From UBA2040 sp963977135 (GTDB lineage: Bacteria > Bacteroidota > Bacteroidia > Flavobacteriales_D > Crocinitomicaceae): a stretch of DNA of 64,000 nucleotides. Positions 52,670-61,812 of this stretch are shown here, piece after piece. The stretch's first letter is position 1; the number at the start of each line of letters is the position of its first letter. The stretch covers positions 248,001-312,000 of the forward strand of contig CAXBNN010000003.1 in the NCBI GenBank assembly GCA_963977135.1, given 5' to 3'. The notes beneath the pieces are model-generated. The model did no database searches and was not told the DNA's origin. It was given only the letters and a program-made list of their open reading frames with translations. The translations under genes were made by a program, and so were the position numbers.

Positions 52670-53890
52670 ATGAAAAAACATCAATTATTGGGCATAGCGC
52701 TCATTATCTCAGGAGGTTTGTTCGCCCAATTTGGGAACACAGGAACAATAAAAAATGCAGAGAATTCACAATATAAATTCACTAAAATTGCGCATCTAGA
52801 CGCAACACCGGTTCAAAGTCAAGGTTACACTGGAACATGTTGGAGCTTTTCGGCTTTATCGTTTTTCGAATCAGAATTGATGCGAATGGGCAATAAGAAC
52901 CCGGCATTATTATCAGAAATGTACATCGCGCGTAAAGCGTATGAAAGCAAAGCTGAAAAGTACTTGCGAATGGATGGAAAAATCAATTTCTCAGAAGGAG
53001 GAGCTTTTCATGACATTCCTTTCGTGATTCGTAAATATGGAATCGTTCCAGAATCTGTTTATACAGGTTTGGTCAACGGGGCAGAGGCACACAATCATGC
53101 TGAATTGTTTAATGTAATAGATGGAGCAATGTCTGGCGTTTTAAAATCCAAGGATGGCGCAAGAGGAACGGCATTAACTTCAAATTGGAAACCAGCAATA
53201 AACGGAATTTTGGATGCCTATTTGGGTCCAGATCCAAAAGAATTCATGTACGAAGGAAAGAAATATACACCGAAGTCGTATGCTTCGTCTTTAGGAATGA
53301 ACATGGACGATTATGTATCGCTAACTTCTTTCATGCAATACGAAGACTATAAAAGATGCATGTTGGAAATTCCAGACAACTGGGCTTGGGGTGAAAGTTA
53401 TAACGTTCCACTTCCAGACATGATGACTGTGGTTGAAAACGCTTTAAAAGAAGGATATACAGTCGCTTGGGGAGCAGATGTTTCTGAAAAAGGATTCAGC
53501 TTTAAGAATGGTTTGGGAATTGTTCCTGAAGACGTATCGACAATTGATGTGATTGGAAAGGACAACAAAAACTTCTCCGATGGCGGTGCAGACAAAGTTT
53601 CAAATGCATTTACACAACCGGTGAAAGAAGTAAAAGTTACGCCAGAATTACGTCAAGAAGGTTACGACAATAAAACAACGACTGATGACCATGGAATGCA
53701 CATCGTTGGAATCTATAAAGAAGACAACGGAACAAAATATTTATTGGTTAAAAACTCTTGGGGAACAAGCAATTATCCTAAAGGATATTTATATGTTTCA
53801 GAGAATTATTTCAATTTGAAAACGATCAATATTTACTTGCATAAAGACGGGATCCAAAAAGACATTAAAAGAAAATTGGGCTTGAAATAA
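52670..53890 (+). CDS. Secreted C1-family peptidase (bleomycin hydrolase-like)
   Basis: The 406-residue product starts with a signal peptide (MKKHQLLGIALIISGGLFAQ). The catalytic cysteine is in GYTGTCWSFSALSFFESEL (about 52-54), with the oxyanion glutamine in PVQSQG just before; the histidine in DDHGMHIVGIY and the asparagine in LLVKNSWGTSN complete the triad. The layout matches aminopeptidase C/bleomycin hydrolase, usually cytoplasmic elsewhere, but here exported as in many Bacteroidota. It is followed by a terminator. Confidence 0.93.
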   Translation: MKKHQLLGIALIISGGLFAQFGNTGTIKNAENSQYKFTKIAHLDATPVQSQGYTGTCWSFSALSFFESELMRMGNKNPALLSEMYIARKAYESKAEKYLRMDGKINFSEGGAFHDIPFVIRKYGIVPESVYTGLVNGAEAHNHAELFNVIDGAMSGVLKSKDGARGTALTSNWKPAINGILDAYLGPDPKEFMYEGKKYTPKSYASSLGMNMDDYVSLTSFMQYEDYKRCMLEIPDNWAWGESYNVPLPDMMTVVENALKEGYTVAWGADVSEKGFSFKNGLGIVPEDVSTIDVIGKDNKNFSDGGADKVSNAFTQPVKEVKVTPELRQEGYDNKTTTDDHGMHIVGIYKEDNGTKYLLVKNSWGTSNYPKGYLYVSENYFNLKTINIYLHKDGIQKDIKRKLGLK

Positions 53891-53910
53891 ACACAAGTAA
53901 AAAGTATTTA

Positions 53911-53942
53911 AAAGAGGTGATCGAAAGGTCGCCTCTTTTTTT
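53911..53942 (+). terminator. Terminator of the C1 peptidase gene
   Basis: GAGGTGATC and GGTCGCCTC arms (one mismatch) with a T run of eight. The stop of the convergent DUF2891 gene lies directly beside it. Confidence 0.85.
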
Positions 53943-53944
53943 GT

Positions 53945-55045
53945 TTACTTAATCTTCCGCTCCAACAAAGCATAAAGTGCAAAAGAAGCTAGCCAATGTT
54001 CGCCCATGTAATCTCCATCTACAATAGAAGGCAATGAACTTTTGAGGTGAGCATCAGCAATACCACGCAAATGGGTCAATCTCTTATCACTTCTTGCAAT
54101 TGCATACATACACCAAGCACGACTCAGATTCAAGCCATCTAAATGCACTAATTTGCCATCGCTTCTATCAGTTACAACCAATGGTTTAAGTTCAAACCTA
54201 GGATTCAATAAACTAGGCATGAAACGATACAACCATTTCGTGAATTCCTTTTTTGGAAGAACCATATTCATCAAGTGAATTTCTTCAAATATCGGGCTTA
54301 GAAAATCGAATCCACTTGGTTCATAGCTCAAATCCGCATCTTCATCATTCAAATAAAAAAAACGAGCTCGTTCTTCAATTAATTTTTTGAATTTTTCGTT
54401 TTTGGTTCGCACGGCATATTCATATGCCATTGAAAGTCCAAAGGCGGTATTTATATGCTCTCCGGAGCGCAAAGGGTGACTCAATTTTGGTAAAAAATCC
54501 GAGAATTGTTTTACCACAAGGTCAGCCAGAGGTTGCACATTTTGGCTCAATTGTTTCCCCAAACTATCATCGAAAGTGAGCAGCGATCCGTGCAGTTTCA
54601 GCAACCAAGCCCAACCGTATGTTCTTTCAAAAGAACCGTTGTATTTGGATTCGAAATAGGCAACTTCGGCATTTATGTTTTCGGCGGTTAAGCGTTGGCT
54701 TAATTTTTCGCGAATGTCTTTTTGTTCCATTTCAGGAAAATCTCGAATCAAGCGCACAAGCATCCAATGACCATGAACGGAGCTATGCCAATCAAAACAA
54801 CCAAAGAATGCAGGATGAAGAGTGGAAGGACTTTTTAGATCTTCAGCACTGTTTAGTACTTGGCCCAATTTATTTGGATATTCTTGGTCTAAACATTTCA
54901 ATGGAAGAGAAGCTAAACGATGCACTTGAGCACTATCTAGAATTAAACTTACTTTTTTATTGCCAATTGAAATATCATCATCGGGAATTTGATAAACACA
55001 GGCTCCAACAACAAAAGCAAGAATGAAAAAGAAGGTTAATTTCAT
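53945..55045 (-). CDS. DUF2891 family lipoprotein
   Basis: A 366-residue protein with a lipoprotein signal (MKLTFFFILAFVVGAC) followed by an alpha-rich body matching DUF2891: HPAFFGCFDWHSSVHGHWMLVRLIRDFPEM (histidines and aspartate conserved), YGWAWLLKLHGSLLTF, YEPSGFDFLSP, and GLNLSRAWCMYAIA. The (alpha/alpha) barrel-like pattern is reminiscent of carbohydrate-active enzymes, but no substrate is known. It overlaps the dxr stop by one base, so the two are cotranscribed. Confidence 0.9.
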   Translation of the reverse strand: MKLTFFFILAFVVGACVYQIPDDDISIGNKKVSLILDSAQVHRLASLPLKCLDQEYPNKLGQVLNSAEDLKSPSTLHPAFFGCFDWHSSVHGHWMLVRLIRDFPEMEQKDIREKLSQRLTAENINAEVAYFESKYNGSFERTYGWAWLLKLHGSLLTFDDSLGKQLSQNVQPLADLVVKQFSDFLPKLSHPLRSGEHINTAFGLSMAYEYAVRTKNEKFKKLIEERARFFYLNDEDADLSYEPSGFDFLSPIFEEIHLMNMVLPKKEFTKWLYRFMPSLLNPRFELKPLVVTDRSDGKLVHLDGLNLSRAWCMYAIARSDKRLTHLRGIADAHLKSSLPSIVDGDYMGEHWLASFALYALLERKIK

Positions 55046-56205
55046 TAAGATTTGATTTGGGTAAGGGCAAGTTCTCTGGCTAAACGATCAATCTCAACAA
55101 AGTCTTCGTAAACTGGTTTTAGTATGTTTTTGCTTTCATTCAACACGAATTGATTTATTTTGGCAATGTCTAAAAAGCCAATTTTTTCTTTCAAAAAAGC
55201 ATCCACAACGACTTCATTTGAAGCATTGAGTGAACACGCCGCTGTTCCTTCCATGTTCATAGCATCGTAAGCTAGGTTCAAATTCAAGAATGTTTCTTTG
55301 TCTGGTTTCTCAAAAGTCAATTCAGGATAATCCATAAAGTTGAAACGAGGAAAATCTGTTTTCAAACGATCTGGAAAAGTTAACGCAAATTGAATAGGCA
55401 ATTTCATATCCGGCAAACCCATTTGTGCTTTCATACTTCCATCTTCAAATTGAACCAATGAGTGAACGATGGATTGCGGATGAACAATAACATCAATTTG
55501 TTCCGGTTTCAAATTGAACAACCATTTTGCTTCAATCACCTCCAATCCTTTGTTCATCAATGAAGCAGAATCGATTGTAATTTTAGCGCCCATTTCCCAG
55601 TTTGGATGCTTCAAAGCCTGAGCTTTTGTAACTGTTTGCAATTGTTCTTTCGTCCAACCGCGGAATGGACCGCCTGATGCGGTCAAATAAATTTTCTCAA
55701 TTTTATTGTGAAATTCTCCAACCAAACATTGAAAAATTGCTGAATGTTCAGAATCTACAGGATAAATATTTACTCCATTTTCTCTAGCCTCGCGAGTAAC
55801 TAATTCACCAGCTACCACTAAGGTTTCTTTATTGGCCAAAGCGATAGTTTTCTTAGCTTGAATAGCTGCTAAAGTTGGTTTCAATCCGGCATAACCAACA
55901 AGAGCAGTTAATACAGTATCAACTTCGTTAAATGTTACGACTTCCGACAACGATTTTTCTCCAGCATAAACAACGATATCATCGTCCCACAAAGCTTGTT
56001 TTACATAATCGTATTTGCTTTCATCAACAATTACAACAGCCTGAGGTTGGTGCTTTTTAGCCTGCGCTATTAACAAATCGGCATTGGAATTTGCCGTAAG
56101 CACTCGTAAATCAAAATATTCTGGATAGGCTTCAATAACTTCAAGTGATTGAGTTCCAATTGATCCCGTAGAGCCAAGTATGGCAATTCCTTTTTGTTCC
56201 ATCAT
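55045..56205 (-). CDS. dxr: 1-deoxy-D-xylulose 5-phosphate reductoisomerase
   Basis: Dxr catalyses the second step of the MEP pathway, using NADPH and a divalent metal. In 386 residues: IAILGSTGSIGTQSLEVIE binds NADPH, ANKETLVVAGELVT carries active-site lysine and glutamate, VDSEHSAIFQCL and TASGGPFRGW bind substrate and metal, and MNKGLEVIEAKWLF follows. The start is ATG 56205 or the next codon; TATTTTTG on the minus strand (56211-56218) is 5 bases away. ispG of the same pathway is in the window. Confidence 0.96.
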   Translation of the reverse strand: MMEQKGIAILGSTGSIGTQSLEVIEAYPEYFDLRVLTANSNADLLIAQAKKHQPQAVVIVDESKYDYVKQALWDDDIVVYAGEKSLSEVVTFNEVDTVLTALVGYAGLKPTLAAIQAKKTIALANKETLVVAGELVTREARENGVNIYPVDSEHSAIFQCLVGEFHNKIEKIYLTASGGPFRGWTKEQLQTVTKAQALKHPNWEMGAKITIDSASLMNKGLEVIEAKWLFNLKPEQIDVIVHPQSIVHSLVQFEDGSMKAQMGLPDMKLPIQFALTFPDRLKTDFPRFNFMDYPELTFEKPDKETFLNLNLAYDAMNMEGTAACSLNASNEVVVDAFLKEKIGFLDIAKINQFVLNESKNILKPVYEDFVEIDRLARELALTQIKS

Positions 56206-56210
56206 CGGTA

Positions 56211-56281
56211 CAAAAATAAGATTATTCGTTTAGGGAAAGCACTGTGGATTAGGCTTTATTTCATACGATTGGGTAACTTTG
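56211..56281. promoter_or_regulatory. Divergent promoters of dxr and the DUF6495-like gene
   Basis: TATTTTTG (minus strand, 56211-56218) precedes dxr by 5 bases; TAACTTTG (plus strand, 56274-56281) precedes the ATG at 56286 by 4 bases. Both would give almost leaderless mRNAs. Confidence 0.5.
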
Positions 56282-56285
56282 CAGC

Positions 56286-56756
56286 ATGAAATATAGATTA
56301 CTCACCAAGGAGGAAAGAGAAATTTTTGACGAAGACTTCAAGCATTTCATGATTTCAAACGGTGTGACCAATGAAGAATGGTTGGAAATGAATGAATCTA
56401 ACCTAGAAAAAGCAACAGAATTGGTTGAACTTTTTTCAGATCTTGTCCTGGAAAAAGTTTATCAAAAAATTGAGTACCTTGAGTTCAGAAGCGAAAACTC
56501 TTGTTTGGTTTTTCATTGCACACCAGATACGATTAAGTTGATTTCAATTTTACCAAAAACAGGAAAGAAAGTAAATTTGAGTACACCTGAATCTATCCAT
56601 GAAGCACTAATCAATCAATTTTCTGATTTGGATTTGTTCAAAAGTGAAAAGGGATATGCTACTTTGAGAGAGTTAGAAATTCACCAAATGGTTGAACAAG
56701 GTTGTCTCAATTCATCGAAAGATTTTTGGAATGCTTTGACCCAATTGATAAACTAA
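56286..56756 (+). CDS. Conserved protein resembling DUF6495
   Basis: The 156 acidic residues start with KYRLLTKEEREIFDEDFKHFMISNGVT-x-EEW and contain ELFSDLVLEKVYQKIEYLEFRS, a pattern that I associate with the flavobacterial DUF6495 family; this recognition is from memory of the motif. No enzyme motif is visible. It is followed 4 bases later by the SUFU-domain gene, so the pair is probably one operon. Confidence 0.65.
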   Translation: MKYRLLTKEEREIFDEDFKHFMISNGVTNEEWLEMNESNLEKATELVELFSDLVLEKVYQKIEYLEFRSENSCLVFHCTPDTIKLISILPKTGKKVNLSTPESIHEALINQFSDLDLFKSEKGYATLRELEIHQMVEQGCLNSSKDFWNALTQLIN

Positions 56757-56760
56757 AAAT

Positions 56761-57372
56761 ATGTTAGAAGAATTAAAAGCAAGATTCGGAGCAGAGAACA
56801 TTACTGTTTTCAAGCAAGTAAGCGAAAACTTGGAAATTCTTCACGTACAATTGGAGCAAAACAATAACCCAATAAGTGTGCTACTTACCCACGGATTATC
56901 AAATTACAAAATGCCCGTTCACGAGCGATATCAGGGCAGGGAATACAATGAATTGTTTTTTTGCATACCGCGATATTGGGATCTAAAGGAAATAGACAAT
57001 CCAAACCTAAATTGGCCTGTACTTTGGTTAGAAAAACTGGTAAATCACGTGGTTGAGAAAAATTTATGGTATGGTCCTGGACATTCCATTCAGTGTTATT
57101 CAGATTATAAATCACTTTCTGAAACGATGAAGCAAAACCACTTGATGCTGATAGATCCTATCTTACTGAAAGAGGAAATGAGTCCTCTGGTTTGTGAATC
57201 GAAAACGATATATTTCCTTGCCGGAATGCCAATTTTTGGTGAAGAAATGGATTACAAACAAGGCAAGGGAACCTATAAATTGTTGACCAAATTTTTGAAT
57301 AACAATTACAACGAGAAATTAGACGATTATCGGGAATCTGTTCTTACTTCAAGAATGAAATTCTGGAGGTAA
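56761..57372 (+). CDS. Suppressor-of-fused (SUFU) domain protein
   Basis: A 203-residue protein with the bacterial SUFU-like fold: VLLTHGLSNYKMPVHE, then REYNELFFCIPRYWDL, WPVLWLEKLVNHVVEKNLWYGPGHSIQCY and LLDPILL-type strands near IDPILLKEEM and TIYFLAGMPIFGEEMDYK. Bacterial SUFU proteins often act as immunity proteins for polymorphic toxins, but no toxin gene is nearby, so here it may be a stand-alone housekeeping relative. Its stop abuts that of asd on the other strand. Confidence 0.85.
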   Translation: MLEELKARFGAENITVFKQVSENLEILHVQLEQNNNPISVLLTHGLSNYKMPVHERYQGREYNELFFCIPRYWDLKEIDNPNLNWPVLWLEKLVNHVVEKNLWYGPGHSIQCYSDYKSLSETMKQNHLMLIDPILLKEEMSPLVCESKTIYFLAGMPIFGEEMDYKQGKGTYKLLTKFLNNNYNEKLDDYRESVLTSRMKFWR

Positions 57373-58359
57373 TTACAAAAGTCCTTTCGCAATCAACATC
57401 TGTCCAATTTGAACAGCATTTGTTGCAGCACCTTTTCTCAAGTTATCGGCAACGATCCACAAGTTCATAGTGTTGTCCTGACTTTCATCTCGGCGAATTC
57501 TGCCAACAAAAACGTCATTTTTACCTTCTGCAAATCGAGGCATAGGGTAAATGTTTTCTGCAACATTGTCTTGCAAAGTAACTCCAGAAGTGCCTTCCAG
57601 AAGTGCTTTTACCTCATTCAAATCGAATTCGTTATCGAACTCTATGTTCACCGCTTCCGAATGTCCGCCAACGACAGGAACTCTAACAGCAGTAGCGCTT
57701 AGGCGAATTGCAGGATCCAATATTTTCTTCGTTTCATTCGATAATTTCATTTCCTCTTTTGTGTAACCATTGTCCATGAATGAATCGCAATGAGGAATAC
57801 AGTTTTTATCGATTGGGTAATTATAGGCCATTTCTCCGTCAACACCGTTTCGCTCATTTTCCAACTGTTGAACAGCTTTTACGCCCGTTCCGGTAATGGA
57901 TTGATAGGTTGAAACAAGTACACGTTTTATCTTGTATTTTTTGTGTAGAGGCGCTAAAACCATCAACAATTGAATCGTAGAACAATTCGGGTTGGCAATA
58001 ATCTTGTCATTTGCAGTCAGCTCATTTCCATTGATTTCTGGAACGACCAATTTTTTGTCTGGATCCATTCTCCATGCAGAGCTATTGTCGATTACTGTTG
58101 TTCCAACTTCAGCAAATTTTGGGGCCCATTCTAATGATGTATCACCACCAGCAGAAAAGATTGCCAAATCGCACTTTGCAGCAACAGCATCAGTCATACT
58201 CACGATTTGATATTCTTTTCCTTCGTAAGAAAGGCTTTTACCAACTGATTTTTCCGAAGCAACTGGAATTAATTCAGTAATTGGGAAATTGTGCTCCGCT
58301 AAAACTTTCAACATAACCTGGCCAACCATTCCTGTTGCCCCTACAACTGCGACTTTCAT
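57373..58359 (-). CDS. asd: Aspartate-semialdehyde dehydrogenase
   Basis: Asd reduces aspartyl phosphate to the semialdehyde for lysine, threonine, methionine and diaminopimelate. The 328 residues show the NADPH fold VAVVGATGMVGQVMLKVLAEHNFP, the active-site cysteine in ANPNCSTIQLLMVLAPL, STYQSITGTGVKAVQQLE and RVPVVGGHSEAVNIE with the catalytic histidine. It stands alone, with its stop one base from that of the SUFU gene. Confidence 0.97.
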   Translation of the reverse strand: MKVAVVGATGMVGQVMLKVLAEHNFPITELIPVASEKSVGKSLSYEGKEYQIVSMTDAVAAKCDLAIFSAGGDTSLEWAPKFAEVGTTVIDNSSAWRMDPDKKLVVPEINGNELTANDKIIANPNCSTIQLLMVLAPLHKKYKIKRVLVSTYQSITGTGVKAVQQLENERNGVDGEMAYNYPIDKNCIPHCDSFMDNGYTKEEMKLSNETKKILDPAIRLSATAVRVPVVGGHSEAVNIEFDNEFDLNEVKALLEGTSGVTLQDNVAENIYPMPRFAEGKNDVFVGRIRRDESQDNTMNLWIVADNLRKGAATNAVQIGQMLIAKGLL

Positions 58360-58422
58360 AAAAACTTAATATTGATGTGTCGTCGCAAAATTACTATATT
58401 TACTCACGCGAAGAAAGCATAC

Positions 58423-61400
58423 ATGAAGACACTTTTACTAATTTCACAACTCTTCTTTATTTCCGTAGGATTTTCTCAACTTGTAGATGACTTTTCGGAT
58501 GGAGACTTTACTACAAATCCAGCTTGGTTAGGAACTACGACTGATTATTTTGTAAACCCAAGTTTCGAATTGCAGACAAACTTGAGTGTTGCGGCAACTT
58601 CCTATTTGTCTACTCCACATTCTTTAACCACCTTGGATAATAAAGAATGGCGAATGCGCGTGAAAATGACTTTTTCGCCTTCAACGAGCAACTTCGGACG
58701 TGCATATTTACTTTCAAACAATGTCAACCCAACGACAAATCCAGATGGTTTTTATTTGCAGTTTGGCGAAGCGCTATCCGTAGATGCAGTTAAATTATTT
58801 AAGCAAGTTGGCGGAGTTTCGACATTAATTTGTTCGGGTGCCTCAGGTCAAATAGCGAATTCATTCAATTTTGGTGTAAGAGTTACTAGAGATGCAACTG
58901 GACTTTGGTCTTTGTATACAGATCCAGCGGGAGGAACAAATTATACCTTTGAAGGTTCGGGAACAGATGCTCAAAATTTAGTAGGAACGTATTTTTCATG
59001 GCAATGTGTTTATACTTCCTCCAACGCAAACAAGTTTTTCCTAGATGATGTATTTGTTGGAAATATAGTTGTTGATGTTGCTGCTCCGGTTTTATTATCA
59101 GCAACTCCATTAAGCGTAAGTACAGTCGATGCTCTTTTCAATGAGCCTTTAAACCAGGCGATTGCAGAGGATCCGAATAATTATGATTTGCCTCCTTTCA
59201 ATAGTATTAGCACAGCTGTTTTAGATGCAATTAACCCAAAATTGGTGCATTTAACGACAGCATTGCCGATGTTAAACGGAAATACCTATTCATTGACAGC
59301 GTATAATATTCAAGATTTGTCAGGAAATGATTCTATAGCTCAAAGTGTAGTTTTCACCTACATCATTCCTGTTGCCCCATCACCTGGAGATGTTATTATC
59401 AATGAGTTTTTTCCTGATCCTACACCGACTGTTGGTTTGCCAGAATTAGAGTTTGTGGAAATTTACAATAGAAGTAATAAGTTTTTAAATATTTACAAAT
59501 GGAAAATTGGCGATGCTACATCCGACGGAACGATTGCTTCTTCCATTCTTGCGCCTGGTGAATATCGTGTGTTGTGCGCGACATCTTCGGTTGTTTCATT
59601 TCCAGGTTCAGTCGGTGTAACAAGTTTTCCAAGCTTAAACAATGCCGGAGATAACGTTGTGCTGAAAGATAGCAACGGCGTTGTTTTAGATTTTTTAACC
59701 TATACGGATGCTTGGTATCAAGATGAGGTAAAAAAACTTGGTGGCTATACTTTGGAAAGAATCAATCCGCTTTTAACTTGTTCATCTTCGCAAAATTGGA
59801 TTGCAAGTAATGCCACAAACGGAGGAACACCGAACGCTCAAAACTCTGTGTTTTCAAATGCTCCTGATACAAATCCGCCTAGCTTAATTGGAGTCGTTGC
59901 AAATACCCCGAACTCATTGAATTTAAAATTTTCAGAGCCGCTTGATTCGCTTTCATTGGCAAATTCTGTGTTCAGTGTATCACCGGCATTAACTGAACTG
60001 AGTCGAACTATTTCAGCGAGTCAACCGGTTGAAATGACAATGCTGTTTACCCCAAACTTTGCAAACTCAACGGTTTACAATTTTACGCTTCAACCTATTG
60101 AAGATTGCGCTGGAAATTCCGCGAATTTGACAGGACAATTTGTATTGACAGACCAACCTTTGCCAGGAGATGTTTTAATCAATGAATTTTTTCCGGATCC
60201 ATCGCCAGTAGTCGGTTTGCCTGAATTAGAATTTATAGAAGTTTACAATAGAAGCAACAAATATTTTAATCTGAATAAGTGGAAAATAGGCGATGCAAGT
60301 GCTGATGGAACAATAGGATTGAAAATTCTGGGTCCTGGAGAATATACCATTTTATGCGCTAGTTCATCCGTTTTAGATTATCCTGGCTCGGTTGCCGTGA
60401 GTTCATTTCCAAGTTTGAATAATGCTTCAGATGATGTTGTTTTGAAAGATAGCAATGGTGTTGTTTTAGATAAGATTTCCTATACGGATGATTGGTATCA
60501 AAACGACGTTAAAAAAGCAGGAGGTTATACTTTGGAAAGAATAAACCCAACATTACCTTGTTCTTCAACAAAAAATTGGATTGCGAGCAATAGCTCAACT
60601 GGAGGAACACCAGGCTTGCAAAACTCTGTTTATTCAAATGCTCCAGACACGCAAGCACCAAGCTTTGAATCTGTTTTTGCGGAAGCGCCAAATGTTCTAA
60701 AATTGGTTTTCGACGAACCGGTAGATTCCCTTTCCTTGGCAAATGCAATTTTTTCTGTTCAACCAAATTTGACAGAAACGAGTCGAACGATTCTTATCGC
60801 GCAACCTTTGGAAATGACTATGACTTTTTCTCCGAATTTTGAGGTTTCTCAAGTGTACAATTTCATACTTCAAAATGTGGAGGATTGTGCTGGAAATTTA
60901 GCGAATTTATCATCTAGCTTTATTCTTCCCGATAATCCAGTAACGAATGATGTCGTAATCAATGAAATATTATTCAACCCATTAACTGGCGGAAGCGATT
61001 ATGTTGAATTGTACAATCGGTCAAACAAAGTGTTGGATCTTTTTGGTTGGCAATTTGCCAATATAGCAGGTGACACTATTGCCAATAAAAAGACGATAGC
61101 AAAACATTTTATCCTTTTGCCAGGTGAATATGTTGTTGTTTCAAAAGATACAACGAACGTAAAACAGAATTATCCAAGTCATGGAATTGGCCGATTTGTA
61201 AAAAGCGATTTGCCAAGTTATAATACAGCTGATGGAAATGTTATTGTGCTTTCTGGTTCTACAGTTCTAGACCGAGTGGGTTATTCTGCTGATTGGCACT
61301 TTGCTTTATTGGACAGCGACAAAGGAAAATCACTGGAGCGAATCAACGCTGAAGATCCAAGCCAATTGTCGGATAACTGGCATACAGCGGCAGAATCTGT

Positions 61401-61773
61401 TCAGTTCGGAACGCCAGGAAGAGAGAACTCTCAATTTGTACCAGTTGTTTCGTCGGGTGAATTTACTTTGACCAATAAAGTCTTTTCCCCAGACAACGAT
61501 GGATATGAGGATGTGCTACAAATTCGTTACAAAATGAACGAAAACGATGTTTTAGCAACAATTACGATTTATGACGATTTAGGTCGTGTAGTTCGAAAAT
61601 TAAAAGAGAATGAATATTTAGCAACCGAAGGATTGTTTACATGGGATGGTTTGAACGATGATGGACAAAAAGCTAGCATTGGACAATACATCTTGTTTTT
61701 CGAAGCTTTTAGACCTGATGGAGGGTCAATATTCAGAGAAAAAAAAGTTTGTGTTTTAGCTGGAAAGATTTAA
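58423..61773 (+). CDS. Secreted lamin-tail domain protein with T9SS-type C-terminal domain
   Basis: The 1116 residues start with a signal peptide (MKTLLLISQLFFISVGFSQ). About 20-220 is a concanavalin-like domain (DDFSDGDFTTNPAWLG). Three lamin tail domains follow, marked by the D-V-x-INE(F/I)-x-x-P start (about 322, 582 and 844) and (E/D)-x-VE-(I/L)-YNRSNK; Ig-like (Big_5-type) segments separate them. The end (FTLTNKVFSPDNDGYEDVLQIRY, ITIYDDLGRVVRKL, WDGLNDDGQKASIGQYILF) is a gliding/FlgD-like C-terminal domain, probably for T9SS. Lamin tail domains in bacteria are often next to nucleases or surface binding. Two 780-bp blocks are direct repeats. Confidence 0.88.
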   Translation: MKTLLLISQLFFISVGFSQLVDDFSDGDFTTNPAWLGTTTDYFVNPSFELQTNLSVAATSYLSTPHSLTTLDNKEWRMRVKMTFSPSTSNFGRAYLLSNNVNPTTNPDGFYLQFGEALSVDAVKLFKQVGGVSTLICSGASGQIANSFNFGVRVTRDATGLWSLYTDPAGGTNYTFEGSGTDAQNLVGTYFSWQCVYTSSNANKFFLDDVFVGNIVVDVAAPVLLSATPLSVSTVDALFNEPLNQAIAEDPNNYDLPPFNSISTAVLDAINPKLVHLTTALPMLNGNTYSLTAYNIQDLSGNDSIAQSVVFTYIIPVAPSPGDVIINEFFPDPTPTVGLPELEFVEIYNRSNKFLNIYKWKIGDATSDGTIASSILAPGEYRVLCATSSVVSFPGSVGVTSFPSLNNAGDNVVLKDSNGVVLDFLTYTDAWYQDEVKKLGGYTLERINPLLTCSSSQNWIASNATNGGTPNAQNSVFSNAPDTNPPSLIGVVANTPNSLNLKFSEPLDSLSLANSVFSVSPALTELSRTISASQPVEMTMLFTPNFANSTVYNFTLQPIEDCAGNSANLTGQFVLTDQPLPGDVLINEFFPDPSPVVGLPELEFIEVYNRSNKYFNLNKWKIGDASADGTIGLKILGPGEYTILCASSSVLDYPGSVAVSSFPSLNNASDDVVLKDSNGVVLDKISYTDDWYQNDVKKAGGYTLERINPTLPCSSTKNWIASNSSTGGTPGLQNSVYSNAPDTQAPSFESVFAEAPNVLKLVFDEPVDSLSLANAIFSVQPNLTETSRTILIAQPLEMTMTFSPNFEVSQVYNFILQNVEDCAGNLANLSSSFILPDNPVTNDVVINEILFNPLTGGSDYVELYNRSNKVLDLFGWQFANIAGDTIANKKTIAKHFILLPGEYVVVSKDTTNVKQNYPSHGIGRFVKSDLPSYNTADGNVIVLSGSTVLDRVGYSADWHFALLDSDKGKSLERINAEDPSQLSDNWHTAAESVQFGTPGRENSQFVPVVSSGEFTLTNKVFSPDNDGYEDVLQIRYKMNENDVLATITIYDDLGRVVRKLKENEYLATEGLFTWDGLNDDGQKASIGQYILFFEAFRPDGGSIFREKKVCVLAGKI
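59371..60930 (+). repeat. Two tandem 780-bp repeats inside the lamin-tail gene
   Basis: CCTGGAGATGTT at 59383 and CCAGGAGATGTT at 60163 begin equivalent stretches exactly 780 bases apart, and the protein units (LTD plus Ig-like, 260 residues) line up over their whole length. A third, diverged LTD follows from about 60943. Confidence 0.85.
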
Positions 61774-61786
61774 CATAAACTTGTCG

Positions 61787-61794
61787 TATTTTTG
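61787..61794 (+). promoter_or_regulatory. -7 element of the LETM1-related gene
   Basis: TATTTTTG, 18 bases before the ATG. Confidence 0.4.
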
Positions 61795-61812
61795 CCCAAA
61801 TAATTTCCTATA

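Noticed and set aside
56761..57372. SUFU-domain protein as immunity protein of a polymorphic toxin
   Set aside because: No toxin, Rhs or T6SS-like gene is near, and the neighbours are metabolic.
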